Origin: Chlamydiota bacterium
GTDB taxonomy: Bacteria > Chlamydiota > Chlamydiia > Chlamydiales > 2-12-FULL-49-11
DNA: 32,091 bases
Assembly (NCBI GenBank): GCA_947478685.1
Contig: CANJWO010000001.1
Location: 1 to 32,091, forward strand
Direction: 5' to 3'
Shown: one piece after another, positions 1 through 8,156 of the stretch
Layout: each line of letters opens with the position of its first letter
Numbering within the stretch: position 1 is the stretch's first letter
Made by a program: the position numbers and the translations under genes
The notes under the pieces: model-generated
Told to the model about the DNA's origin: nothing
The model's database searches: none
The model's input: only the letters and a program-made list of their open reading frames with translations

Positions 1-61
1 CTCCCAAGCCATAAAAACCTCATAAATTATTTAATATAAGGTTATTATAACATATTTTTGT

Positions 62-110
62 AAAGTGTTACCTATGTTGGTGAATCAAAGTGTTACCCAT
101 GTTGGTGAAC
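62..110. repeat. Two tandem 24-bp direct repeats resembling insertion-sequence termini
   Basis: Two copies of a 24-bp unit (62-85 and 87-110) are separated by one base and match at 22 of 24 positions. Each contains TGTTACCYATGTTGGTGAA. Tandem TGTTACC-type motifs are what I recall at the ends of some IS481-like elements, so this may be a leftover terminus. That link is from memory and is an inference. No transposase reading frame lies beside it in the window. Confidence 0.6.
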
Positions 111-113
111 TGG

Positions 114-175
114 ACCCTCTGTGTTCTCTGTGATCTCTGTGGTAAAAAAAATTTCTTTATATTTTGAGAATAAGC
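114..175. repeat. Half copy (right arm) of the dispersed hairpin repeat
   Basis: The segment reads CTCTGTG-TTCTCTGTG-ATCTCTGTGG followed by an A-run and TTTCTTTAT-ATTTTGA. It matches the right arm and right flank of the copy at 23423-23530, including the A/T-rich tail. The left arm and central GCGC motif are missing; the IS-end-like direct repeats sit there instead. It therefore looks like a truncated copy. Confidence 0.7.
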
Positions 176-257
176 ATATTGCAGTCCAAATCTTGTAATA
201 GCCTTCTAAAAAATCTTAAAGTCGAGTCTGTAGTGATTTTCTTTATTCTACAAAGAC

Positions 258-662
258 TCAGGTTAATTGAGATAGGGTAAGGACGTTCCAGCCGTCGACT
301 CTTTGGTAGGTGGCAGAATCAGACATTTTAAGTATGAAATGGATGCCTAGACCCCCGATATCCCGATCTTCAAGCGTCGCATCCTTATCAAAAGGTTTAG
401 GATTATCGAGAGGATTAAACTCAATCCCTTGATCTTTAATGACAAAATCAAATTTACCCTCTTGTGTTGAATAGGCAAGCTCAACAACTCCTGGGGGAAA
501 CGCTGGATAAGCGTAATGAATCACATTGACTAACGCCTCTTCGATTGCGAGCTCAAATCTTTTAGCTTTTGGCGGAAGGACAAACTTGTTTAATATCTCT
601 CTTACCCATCTCATCATTGGATCTAATTCTGATAGAGCTGCTCTAAATTGCCTGGTCTGCAT
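258..662 (-). CDS. rsbW: RsbW-like serine kinase / anti-sigma factor (HATPase_c_2)
   Basis: A 134-residue GHKL-fold ATP-binding protein of the RsbW/SpoIIAB type. In partner-switching systems such kinases phosphorylate an anti-anti-sigma protein and can sequester a sigma factor. The N-box is visible at residues 41-46 (EEALVN), the G1 box at 77-79 (DQG) and the glycine-rich G2 box at 103-106 (GGLG), so it is probably an active ATP binder. The length is normal for the family. Its start lies 20 bases inside the upstream lipoprotein gene, which implies cotranscription and probably translational coupling. No sigma factor or antagonist gene is adjacent, so the target is not evident here. The equivalent gene in C. 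trachomatis is annotated rsbW. Confidence 0.85.
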   Translation of the reverse strand: MQTRQFRAALSELDPMMRWVREILNKFVLPPKAKRFELAIEEALVNVIHYAYPAFPPGVVELAYSTQEGKFDFVIKDQGIEFNPLDNPKPFDKDATLEDRDIGGLGIHFILKMSDSATYQRVDGWNVLTLSQLT

Positions 663-1284
663 TTCTCACTCTCTTATAAGACGGGGCTCTTACTAAGATT
701 TCAGCAATTCTGTTTGCCAAATCCTGAAATAGCGGCCCTGAAACTTCACTTCTTGCACCCTCTTCCGAATCTAGCTGTCCTAGCGAATATTGTAGAGTTG
801 TCTGCTCCCTTCCCATGAAATCCCTAAACTCGATATCCTTAAGAGCAACAGGATTGACAAAATCGTAATTAGCTTGAACTGATACTTTAAATGGTTCTAA
901 TACCTTCTCTTTTGTCTTGCTATCTTGCAAAGTAACTAACACAACAACAGTCTTTCTCCCTTCATCAGGATAGAGTCTTTTTACTTCCGCGCCCGTAGCA
1001 GCATTTACATCCCACTCGTAACCAATTGTATCCGTATAGTTATTCTCAAACTTAATCAAAAGCTCGTATGTTGCACTCTCTGAACTATACCGATATCTAC
1101 CCGTCTCTGAAATAGCCCGGGCAAGAGCATTTCTTAAAACACCATCATCATCTTCAGGAATTAATGGAATTGCGACAAAAGCCATCCCCGTATTATCACA
1201 CGTCCCTTGAGCTCTATACCCGCACCCTGAAAGAAGGAGAACGAGTATTGAAATGAGGATCTTATTCTTCTTGGAATGATGCAT
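643..1284 (-). CDS. Probable outer-membrane lipoprotein, LptE-like
   Basis: A 213-residue protein that starts with a lysine-rich stretch and a hydrophobic segment ending in the lipobox LLSGC, so it should be a lipoprotein (signal peptidase II). The mature N-terminus CGYRAQG, followed by an AIPLIPEDDDG strand, resembles the CGYxxxG opening of the LptE (lipopolysaccharide assembly) family, which plugs the LptD barrel. The rest shows alternating beta and helical character. The LptE assignment rests on this short motif, the length and the lipobox only. The gene overlaps its upstream TPR neighbour by 23 bases and the downstream rsbW-like gene by 20, forming a compact operon. The alternative is a chlamydial lipoprotein of unknown role. 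Confidence 0.65.
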   Translation of the reverse strand: MHHSKKNKILISILVLLLSGCGYRAQGTCDNTGMAFVAIPLIPEDDDGVLRNALARAISETGRYRYSSESATYELLIKFENNYTDTIGYEWDVNAATGAEVKRLYPDEGRKTVVVLVTLQDSKTKEKVLEPFKVSVQANYDFVNPVALKDIEFRDFMGREQTTLQYSLGQLDSEEGARSEVSGPLFQDLANRIAEILVRAPSYKRVRNADQAI

Positions 1285-2203
1285 TTTGCACTTCTGCTGG
1301 ATAGTTCACTTTTAATTGAGAAATTTTCTTTAATGCAAGTGGAGCATACTTAGATTCAGGATATTTTCTCACAATTGAGGTGTAGTAAAGGATACAAGAT
1401 TGCATTTTTTTCTTTTTAGCAAAATAGTTTGCCGATTCCCAAAGATCCTGAGCGTAATTATTCTGCATAGATCCTAGCATTTTATCCACTTCATTTACCC
1501 TCTCATCACTAGGAAAATCTCTCTTAAATTTCTTAGCATTCAATCTTGCCTGGTCAAGGAAATCTCTATCAGGAAAGAGGTCTTTGCTCTCAGCCGCATA
1601 AGACTCGGCAATTGCTACATAACTTTTTGGCGTAAGGGGATCTTTCGGAAATCTTCGAATCAATGTCTGGTAAGTCTCTATACTTTCTGAAAATTTCTCT
1701 TCAATCCTTTGCATATTTGCTTTGTTAAAAAGAGCCTTAGCTGCAACTTCGTGTCTTGGAAGAGTTGTGATTACTTCATCATATAGAGTGTAGGCATCTT
1801 CCCAAGCAGAAGTCATCTTTGGTAATTTTTCATATCCTAATAAATGTTTTTTTGCACCCTTTTGAAACTCTTCAGCAATATGAAACTTATAAACAATAGC
1901 CTCTTCAAAATACTTCGGTGAGCTATAATCCTTTAAAAACTGTGTAAAATAATAATTTGCCTGATCAAAATCTTTTTGGTGAAAATAGGCTGCACCCATG
2001 TAATAATTGAGCTCGGTCACAAATGGAGAATCAGGCGCTAAATCAATCACCTTTTTCGCATGCAATCTTACAGCACTCCACTTCTTCTTCTGAAAGGCTA
2101 CGCTCGCTGCATTGTACTCTTCTTGAGGATAACAAGTCTCTTTTGCCGCCTGTAATCCTGCAAAAACCATCAAAAAAGCTAAAAAGAATCTATATATTTT
2201 CAT
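1262..2203 (-). CDS. Secreted TPR-repeat protein, BamD/YfiO-like
   Basis: A 313-residue protein with an N-terminal signal peptide (KIYRFFLAFLMVFAGLQAA, likely cut after about residue 20) and then helical tetratricopeptide repeats. Typical TPR spacing is visible around residues 30-95 (AAYFHQKDFDQANYYFTQFL), 155-200 (ALFNKANMQRIEEKFSESIE) and 255-300. The arrangement resembles BamD/YfiO proteins of outer-membrane barrel assembly. However, there is no lipobox (the first cysteine, residue 24, lacks the context), so a BamD role is only a suggestion. It is first in a three-gene overlapping minus-strand set with the LptE-like lipoprotein and the RsbW-like protein. A scaffold function in the periplasm is the safest inference. 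Confidence 0.75.
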   Translation of the reverse strand: MKIYRFFLAFLMVFAGLQAAKETCYPQEEYNAASVAFQKKKWSAVRLHAKKVIDLAPDSPFVTELNYYMGAAYFHQKDFDQANYYFTQFLKDYSSPKYFEEAIVYKFHIAEEFQKGAKKHLLGYEKLPKMTSAWEDAYTLYDEVITTLPRHEVAAKALFNKANMQRIEEKFSESIETYQTLIRRFPKDPLTPKSYVAIAESYAAESKDLFPDRDFLDQARLNAKKFKRDFPSDERVNEVDKMLGSMQNNYAQDLWESANYFAKKKKMQSCILYYTSIVRKYPESKYAPLALKKISQLKVNYPAEVQNASFQEE

Positions 2204-2244
2204 GGTAGACAGGATACCCGTTCCCTACTATATAAGTCAACTTT

Positions 2245-4443
2245 CTAACTATTATTAAGAGTAGCCAACCGTTCAAAACTTTTTACTAATAGATCAATTT
2301 GAGAGGGGTCGAGTCCAAGTGTCAAACGGATGGTGCTAAATTCCTTATTAAAAACCATAGTAAAGTTAGAGTGATAGAACCCAAACCCTGGCCGAAAAAA
2401 GAGGGGATAGCCCTCCTTCATAGAATGAACAAAAAGATCCCCTCCAAGAAGTGCAGCCGCTTTAATCGAATGGAAGGGTCCATAGACTCTAATATCGATA
2501 AATGCTGGGCTGGCATCCTTATCTACTGCAATCACTCGGTAATTTGCATTTTGATTGTTTAAAAGAGATGATGGAATTTTATTTAATAGGGCGCGTGTAT
2601 TATCAAAAATTTGCTTTCTATAGAGATCTAATTCCAAACTTGCATTCTGATAAGCAAGGCAAAACCAATTACAACTTAAATTATCTGCTTGTAATGCTGG
2701 ATCTGTGAGCAAGAGATCAAAGTGAGCCCACTTTTCATCTTCATTATGGATCATAAAAAATGGGGCACCACAATAGTTATCCATTCCAAATAAATCGAAT
2801 TTAACCCCGCTTCGATAGCATATAATATTTAATGCACCCGAGATTATATCTCCTTTAAATTCAACAAGAAGATCTCTTGTTTGAGCTGAATCGATACAAT
2901 CAATCGTGCAATCTAAGAGGACGGTTAATGGCTTCCCTTTTCTCTGATCTAAGGCTAGATGCAAATTTCTTGAAATCTTCTCTTGATTGTATTGAGTCAG
3001 CCAAAAATCGGTAGGCCTCCAGACAGGATTAAACTGCAGAAGCAATAAGTCAACTTCTTCTAAATCCTTTTCAGTTGCGTTTTCTAAAGGGATAGCCCTC
3101 GAAACACTCCCTGCAGCCTTGACAATTTCAAAATAACTATTCTCCCCATAAACAACTGAGATTTTTTTACCGGCAAACTCTTTCGTAGCTCTAAGAGTCC
3201 CCGCCAAATTTGTCATCGCGGATGTATGAAGTCCACAAGAGGTCAATGATTTAAGATCGAGGGGAATATAGCCTAACTGATTTTTATAAATAAGGGCAAA
3301 ATCACTTTTCATGTAGGGGTTAAAAACTTCTAAAAGGGCTGAGAGATTAGCATGAATCTGCTCAATAGACATCATTGAATCAAAAAAAGAGAGCTGACCA
3401 TCTCCTTTTTCCATCCGATCTAACTCACTATCAATCTTTGATAATGAGAGTCTTACGACTTCTGATTTTGCCTGACTATTCATAATCACATTCCACTTAT
3501 CATGGGAGAGCGATACAAAAAAGCCTTTTAACACTTGAAACGTCCCTTTAAGCATAAGAGATTTCTGCGGATTTTCAGATTTCCAATTTCTATCTAAGAG
3601 ATTTGGAACCTCAAAATGACCCCTATTTTTCCCTCCATCTATTTTAGAAAAATTTCCTTCAAATGGGATGCGGTCCATTTCCACCCGATTCGCAGAAAGT
3701 CCAAAAGAACTTGCCCATTGTAAAAAGAATTGATAATTCGTTGAAATTTCTTTAGATGTACAATTCTTAAACGGAAGCAATCGAATACCACCAACACCTT
3801 CTTGTTTAAGTGTTTGAATAAATATAATTTGTTTTATGTTTATATGATTTCTCTGAAATGCTTCAACAAATTGAGCTTCACATAATTGCCAAGCTTTAAT
3901 CCATTCTTTAGGCTCCTTCGCCCTCTTAATAAAAAATTCTGTTAGATCTACAATAGCTTTTGAGTCGTCTTCTGGCATGTTGAGTGCAAGTCTTTTAACC
4001 GCAGATTGGATCGTCTCTTCTTGTTCTATCCTAAAATAGAAAGGGATGTACCTAGTACAGTCGTAGGGACGGGTTAATATTAATGGAAAATAGGTGGGAT
4101 GGGGAAGTTTTTTTTTCCACCCATCCACCCTCACTTCATATGTTTTAGAGACCCCCGACAATGGTAACCGGGTATAACAATGAGTTGTCTCTGGGTTGAC
4201 TTGAACAGCTACCCCAAAACAGGGACAAACCCAGTCGATTAGAAATGATGAAGAACCGGTTACTTTAGCAAGCCAGTGTTTTTCAAGAAATAGGAGAAGT
4301 TCTTTCTCCTCCTTCAAAGAGGCTGGAATTTCTGATAACTGCTTTTTGTTCAGATTCCAAGAATGTTGAGCTTTACCGCTCGCTTCAAGTGACGCAAAAA
4401 AAGCCCCTCCATAAGCAATAATTATAAATAGTATAATATTCAT
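2245..4443 (-). CDS. Large secreted protein of unknown function; C-terminal half faintly PLP-transferase-like
   Basis: A 732-residue protein with a hydrophobic start (MNIILFIIIAYGGAFFASLEA) that fits a signal peptide, suggesting an extracytoplasmic location. I do not recognise the N-terminal half. The C-terminal half (about residues 400-730) has an order of elements reminiscent of Cys/Met-metabolism PLP enzymes: CGLHTSAM, then VVYGENSYFE, LLLLQFNP, VLLDCT, a possible lysine near residue 545 (RSGVKFDLFG), and a terminal TIRLTLGLDPSQIDLL resembling their final strand and helix. This is by eye only, and an exported PLP enzyme would be strange, so it may be a degenerate fold. It begins 10 bases after dnaE and is probably cotranscribed with it. 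The position corresponds to an uncharacterised gene next to dnaE in other chlamydiae. Confidence 0.7.
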   Translation of the reverse strand: MNIILFIIIAYGGAFFASLEASGKAQHSWNLNKKQLSEIPASLKEEKELLLFLEKHWLAKVTGSSSFLIDWVCPCFGVAVQVNPETTHCYTRLPLSGVSKTYEVRVDGWKKKLPHPTYFPLILTRPYDCTRYIPFYFRIEQEETIQSAVKRLALNMPEDDSKAIVDLTEFFIKRAKEPKEWIKAWQLCEAQFVEAFQRNHINIKQIIFIQTLKQEGVGGIRLLPFKNCTSKEISTNYQFFLQWASSFGLSANRVEMDRIPFEGNFSKIDGGKNRGHFEVPNLLDRNWKSENPQKSLMLKGTFQVLKGFFVSLSHDKWNVIMNSQAKSEVVRLSLSKIDSELDRMEKGDGQLSFFDSMMSIEQIHANLSALLEVFNPYMKSDFALIYKNQLGYIPLDLKSLTSCGLHTSAMTNLAGTLRATKEFAGKKISVVYGENSYFEIVKAAGSVSRAIPLENATEKDLEEVDLLLLQFNPVWRPTDFWLTQYNQEKISRNLHLALDQRKGKPLTVLLDCTIDCIDSAQTRDLLVEFKGDIISGALNIICYRSGVKFDLFGMDNYCGAPFFMIHNEDEKWAHFDLLLTDPALQADNLSCNWFCLAYQNASLELDLYRKQIFDNTRALLNKIPSSLLNNQNANYRVIAVDKDASPAFIDIRVYGPFHSIKAAALLGGDLFVHSMKEGYPLFFRPGFGFYHSNFTMVFNKEFSTIRLTLGLDPSQIDLLVKSFERLATLNNS

Positions 4444-4453
4444 TAAGTACTAT

Positions 4454-7400
4454 TTAACCCAATATCAATTGGTTAACGTAAGGAAAAGCCCTTAGCTTAG
4501 CCTCTAAATCAGGAGAAAGCTCGACGCCCCGCCCCGCATCAATTGAGAGAGTGGCGACCTCTTTTTGGCCGGACACAAAGGCAATGTCGATCGCATGACC
4601 ACCGGGCGAGCCGCTGATAAGTCGTTTCAATTCAAGAACCTTCCTAATAGAGATTTTTTCAATATCAATAAGGAGCTTGATCCCTTTTTTTTCTTCTTTT
4701 TCCATTTTTGCTTCCCGCTTTTCAGACTTGGCAGACATTTTTTTTACATCTTGATACGCCTCTTCAAAGCTTTCAGCCATTTTTTCATCAGGACTTGTTA
4801 GGTCTTCGATCCATTTACAATGAAGTTTGAAGGGCTCTTCTTTTTTATCTATTTGAATCACCGCAATAAGGAGGGCATTATCATCTAACACCCGACTCTT
4901 TAATTCAAAAAGCTCTGGCCAGACAGGCATTTCAAATTGCTCTCCCCCATCGCCGATTTTTGTAATAGCAAATTTCTTTTGAGATTTTGCAGAAATTCTT
5001 ACTTGAATATCCTCTAAAATGAAAGCAGCCTTTACCACCGTTTTATCGGGAAGGCCAGCAAATTCTGAAATCGGTGTACATCTATGCTCTTTTATTTTCT
5101 CTCTGTATTCATCTAGCGGATGACCGGTAACATAAAAACCAAGGAGCTCTTTCTCTTTTTTTAAGACATCTAAAATTGTCAGAGACTCTTCCTCAACTTG
5201 AGGGGGCTTTACTTCATCCTTCTTTTCATCTGAACCGAAGAGATCCATGATCCCTTTCACCTTCTCTTGCTTCTCTTTTAACACTGCATTGAATTGTTCG
5301 TCCAAATAGACAAGAAGTTGTTTTCTCTTCCAACCCGTAAAATCAAAACAGCCAGATTCTATAAGATTTTCTATCGTCTTTTTTCCAACAGCCGAAATTT
5401 CTGCTCGATGAAGAAAATCATAAAGAGAGGTGTACAACCCATTCTTTTTGCGCTCTTTTACAATCACATCGACAACACCGCCACCAATTCCCTTAATTGC
5501 AACAAGGGCAAATCGAATACCAAGCTCTCTTGCAACAAATGTCGTCTCCGATTCATTTATATCTGGTGGCAAAATCGGAATCCCCATCGATCGCCCTTCC
5601 TGAATGTGCTTTGTCACCTTCGAAAGATCACTCATATCACACGTCATAAGAGCTGCCATCCACTGACCTGGATAGTTAGCTTTAATGTAGGCGGTCACAT
5701 AACTTAAATAGCCATATGCAGCAGCGTGAGACTTGTTAAATCCGTAAGAGGCAAATTTTTCTATCTTATCAAAAATAGCCATCGCTGTGGAAGCCTCAAT
5801 CCCCTTTTCAAGGGCGCCTGCACGAAATTTATCTCCCTGGCGACTCATCTCCTCTTTGTCTTTCTTCCCCATTGCACGTCTGAGAACGTCCCCTTCGCCG
5901 AGCGAGTAACCGGCGAGCTTTGATGCAATTTGCATGACCTGCTCTTGATAGACCATGATACCATAAGTCTCTTGAAGGATATCCTTCAACCACTCGTGAT
6001 CATAGGCAATTTCCTCCCTTCCATGCTTACGCTGAATAAAGGAGGGTATCATCTCCATAGGTCCAGGTCTATATAGAGCGCCAACGGCGATAATCTCTTC
6101 AAACTTATCAATTTGAAGTTGTCTTGCCAAGTCTTGCATTCCAGAGGACTCTAACTGAAAAACACCTTCTGTCTTCCCTTGATTCAGCAATGAAAATGTC
6201 TTTTGGTCTTCAAGCGGCAAGTTGATCCAATTTAAATCGACCCCATTATGTTCTCTAATCGCTTCGACAGCCTTCTGAATACAGGTAAGCGTCTTCAATC
6301 CCAAAAAGTCGATCTTTAACATTCCTACCTGCTCAACAGGCTTCATCGAATATTGAGTCACAAAAATGTCATTATCTTTGGCAACACAAACAGGAATATG
6401 ATTTGTAAGAGGATCTGCTGAAACAATCAGCCCGGCAGCATGAATCCCTGTATTTCGAATCGATCCTTCAACTTTCTGAGCTAAATCTAATAACCTTTTT
6501 ACCTCTTCATCTTCTGTGTATTGCCGTTTTAAATCAGGATCGACTTCCAACGCCTTTGCAATAGTAATACCCAGATCTTCCGGAATCAATTTGGCAATTG
6601 CGTTCACTTTGGCTAAGGGAATACTTAAGACTCTTCCCACATCGCGCACTGCCATTTTGGCCTTCATTGTCCCAAATGTAATAATCTGTGCAACTTTCTC
6701 TTTTCCATACCGGGCAATTGTATAATCAATAACCTCTGAGCGCCTCTCCATGCAAATGTCGACGTCTATATCGGGATAAGAAATTCGTTCTGGATTGATA
6801 AATCTTTCAAAGAATAGGTGAAATCGTAAAGGCTCAATGTCGGTAACGCCAATTAGAAACAATATAATCGATCCAGCTCCTGAACCACGCCCTGGGCCCA
6901 TTGGAATGTTTTGCCCTTTAGCCCATGCAATGAAGTCGTGAACAATTAAAAGATAGTCGCCCATCCCCTTTGATATTATAACCTCTAATTCATAGCTAAG
7001 TCTTTCTCTTACAATAGTTAACGGATCTTTTCCAGGATATTTTTCCCCTACTTTAGCTAAAACTGTTTCCGTATATCTATTTGGAATCCCTTTTTCACAA
7101 AGCTCTCTTAAGTAGTTTTCCGCACCAATCAGTCTCGCTTCTTTAGAATACTCTTTCCCTTCAAGATTAGGCGGAACAAATACAGGATAAAATCTTTGAT
7201 TAAAATCGAACTCAAACTGACAGCGGTTTGCAATCAGACTCGAATTAGAGACTGTCTCAGGATAATCAGAGAACAGACTCTCCATTTCCGCAGGTGATTT
7301 AAAATAGAGCTCATATGAGTAAGCTGTCTGTCTCTTCGGATTCAATACTCTGTTTTTTGGATTTCCAAAACTGTCCCTTTCCCAAATTTCGCAAGGCTCA

Positions 7401-8149
7401 CCTGAGCTAATGTTCATCAAAATTTCATGTGCTCGCCAATCGTCATTTTCCAGATATCGAGTATCGTTTGTCGCAACAGATAAAATCCCTTTTTCCTTAC
7501 CAAGCTCCATTAGCGTAGTGATGATTTTTTCTTGCTTCAGAGCTACATCTTTAAACTTTTGATAGAGCCAACTCTCCTGATCTACATTATATTTTTGAAG
7601 ATTCTCTTCGCTCATCCTATGTCTAGAAACTTCTAAGCAGAATTTTTCTCCAAAGATCATTGAAAATTCATCAATAGCCTCTCTAAGTGCGGGAATATCT
7701 CCGTTAGCCGCTAAGCCTCCAATTCTTCCATAAAAAGGGCCAGAAAGACAGGTAAGCCCTTCAGAAAACTCTTTTAGAAGAGCCATATCAATTCGAGGAT
7801 AGTAATAGAAACCATCGATAAAAGCAGAGGATGAGAGCTTACAAAGATTTTGGTAGCCTGTACTGTTTTCTGCAAGCAAGATAATTGGATAACCGGCAGC
7901 ATGTCCTGGAAGCTTTTTTTTCTCCCGCCTATCTGTCGGAGCAACCATTATCTCAATTCCGACAATCGGCTTTATCCCTTTCTGTTTGACCGTTTTATAA
8001 AACTCAACAGCCCCATACATATTACAAAAATCGGTCAAAGCAACATGCGAGAGATCATACTCTTTTGCTTTTGAAGCAATGCTCTCAATTGAAAGAGTCG
8101 AATCTAATATAGAATATTGAGAATGAACATGAAGCGGTACAAACTTCAA
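4454..8149 (-). CDS. dnaE: DNA polymerase III alpha subunit
   Basis: The replicative polymerase catalytic subunit, 1231 residues (E. coli about 1160). An N-terminal PHP domain starts with VPLHVHSQYSILDS. The polymerase core contains GPGRGSGAGS and the catalytic PDIDVD at residues 459-464. A fingers/tandem HhH region follows (GALYRPGPMEMIPSF, SYGFNKSHAAAYG). A likely internal clamp-binding motif, MDLFG, lies at 968-972. An OB-fold region comes next (EDIQVRISAKSQKK), then a charged Lys/Glu-rich linker and a short C-terminal domain. The start lies 7 bases after the uhpC stop, so it probably shares the uhpC transcript. No frameshift or lost motif was seen. Confidence 0.97.
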   Translation of the reverse strand: MKFVPLHVHSQYSILDSTLSIESIASKAKEYDLSHVALTDFCNMYGAVEFYKTVKQKGIKPIVGIEIMVAPTDRREKKKLPGHAAGYPIILLAENSTGYQNLCKLSSSAFIDGFYYYPRIDMALLKEFSEGLTCLSGPFYGRIGGLAANGDIPALREAIDEFSMIFGEKFCLEVSRHRMSEENLQKYNVDQESWLYQKFKDVALKQEKIITTLMELGKEKGILSVATNDTRYLENDDWRAHEILMNISSGEPCEIWERDSFGNPKNRVLNPKRQTAYSYELYFKSPAEMESLFSDYPETVSNSSLIANRCQFEFDFNQRFYPVFVPPNLEGKEYSKEARLIGAENYLRELCEKGIPNRYTETVLAKVGEKYPGKDPLTIVRERLSYELEVIISKGMGDYLLIVHDFIAWAKGQNIPMGPGRGSGAGSIILFLIGVTDIEPLRFHLFFERFINPERISYPDIDVDICMERRSEVIDYTIARYGKEKVAQIITFGTMKAKMAVRDVGRVLSIPLAKVNAIAKLIPEDLGITIAKALEVDPDLKRQYTEDEEVKRLLDLAQKVEGSIRNTGIHAAGLIVSADPLTNHIPVCVAKDNDIFVTQYSMKPVEQVGMLKIDFLGLKTLTCIQKAVEAIREHNGVDLNWINLPLEDQKTFSLLNQGKTEGVFQLESSGMQDLARQLQIDKFEEIIAVGALYRPGPMEMIPSFIQRKHGREEIAYDHEWLKDILQETYGIMVYQEQVMQIASKLAGYSLGEGDVLRRAMGKKDKEEMSRQGDKFRAGALEKGIEASTAMAIFDKIEKFASYGFNKSHAAAYGYLSYVTAYIKANYPGQWMAALMTCDMSDLSKVTKHIQEGRSMGIPILPPDINESETTFVARELGIRFALVAIKGIGGGVVDVIVKERKKNGLYTSLYDFLHRAEISAVGKKTIENLIESGCFDFTGWKRKQLLVYLDEQFNAVLKEKQEKVKGIMDLFGSDEKKDEVKPPQVEEESLTILDVLKKEKELLGFYVTGHPLDEYREKIKEHRCTPISEFAGLPDKTVVKAAFILEDIQVRISAKSQKKFAITKIGDGGEQFEMPVWPELFELKSRVLDDNALLIAVIQIDKKEEPFKLHCKWIEDLTSPDEKMAESFEEAYQDVKKMSAKSEKREAKMEKEEKKGIKLLIDIEKISIRKVLELKRLISGSPGGHAIDIAFVSGQKEVATLSIDAGRGVELSPDLEAKLRAFPYVNQLILG

Positions 8150-8156
8150 TTTTAAC

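Noticed and set aside
62..110. Start of a CRISPR array
   Set aside because: There are only two repeat copies with a single base between them, no spacers and no cas genes.
5294..5707. 137-codon plus-strand frame inside dnaE
   Set aside because: It lies wholly antisense to dnaE, has no family motif and no ribosome site, and is a by-product of the dnaE codons.
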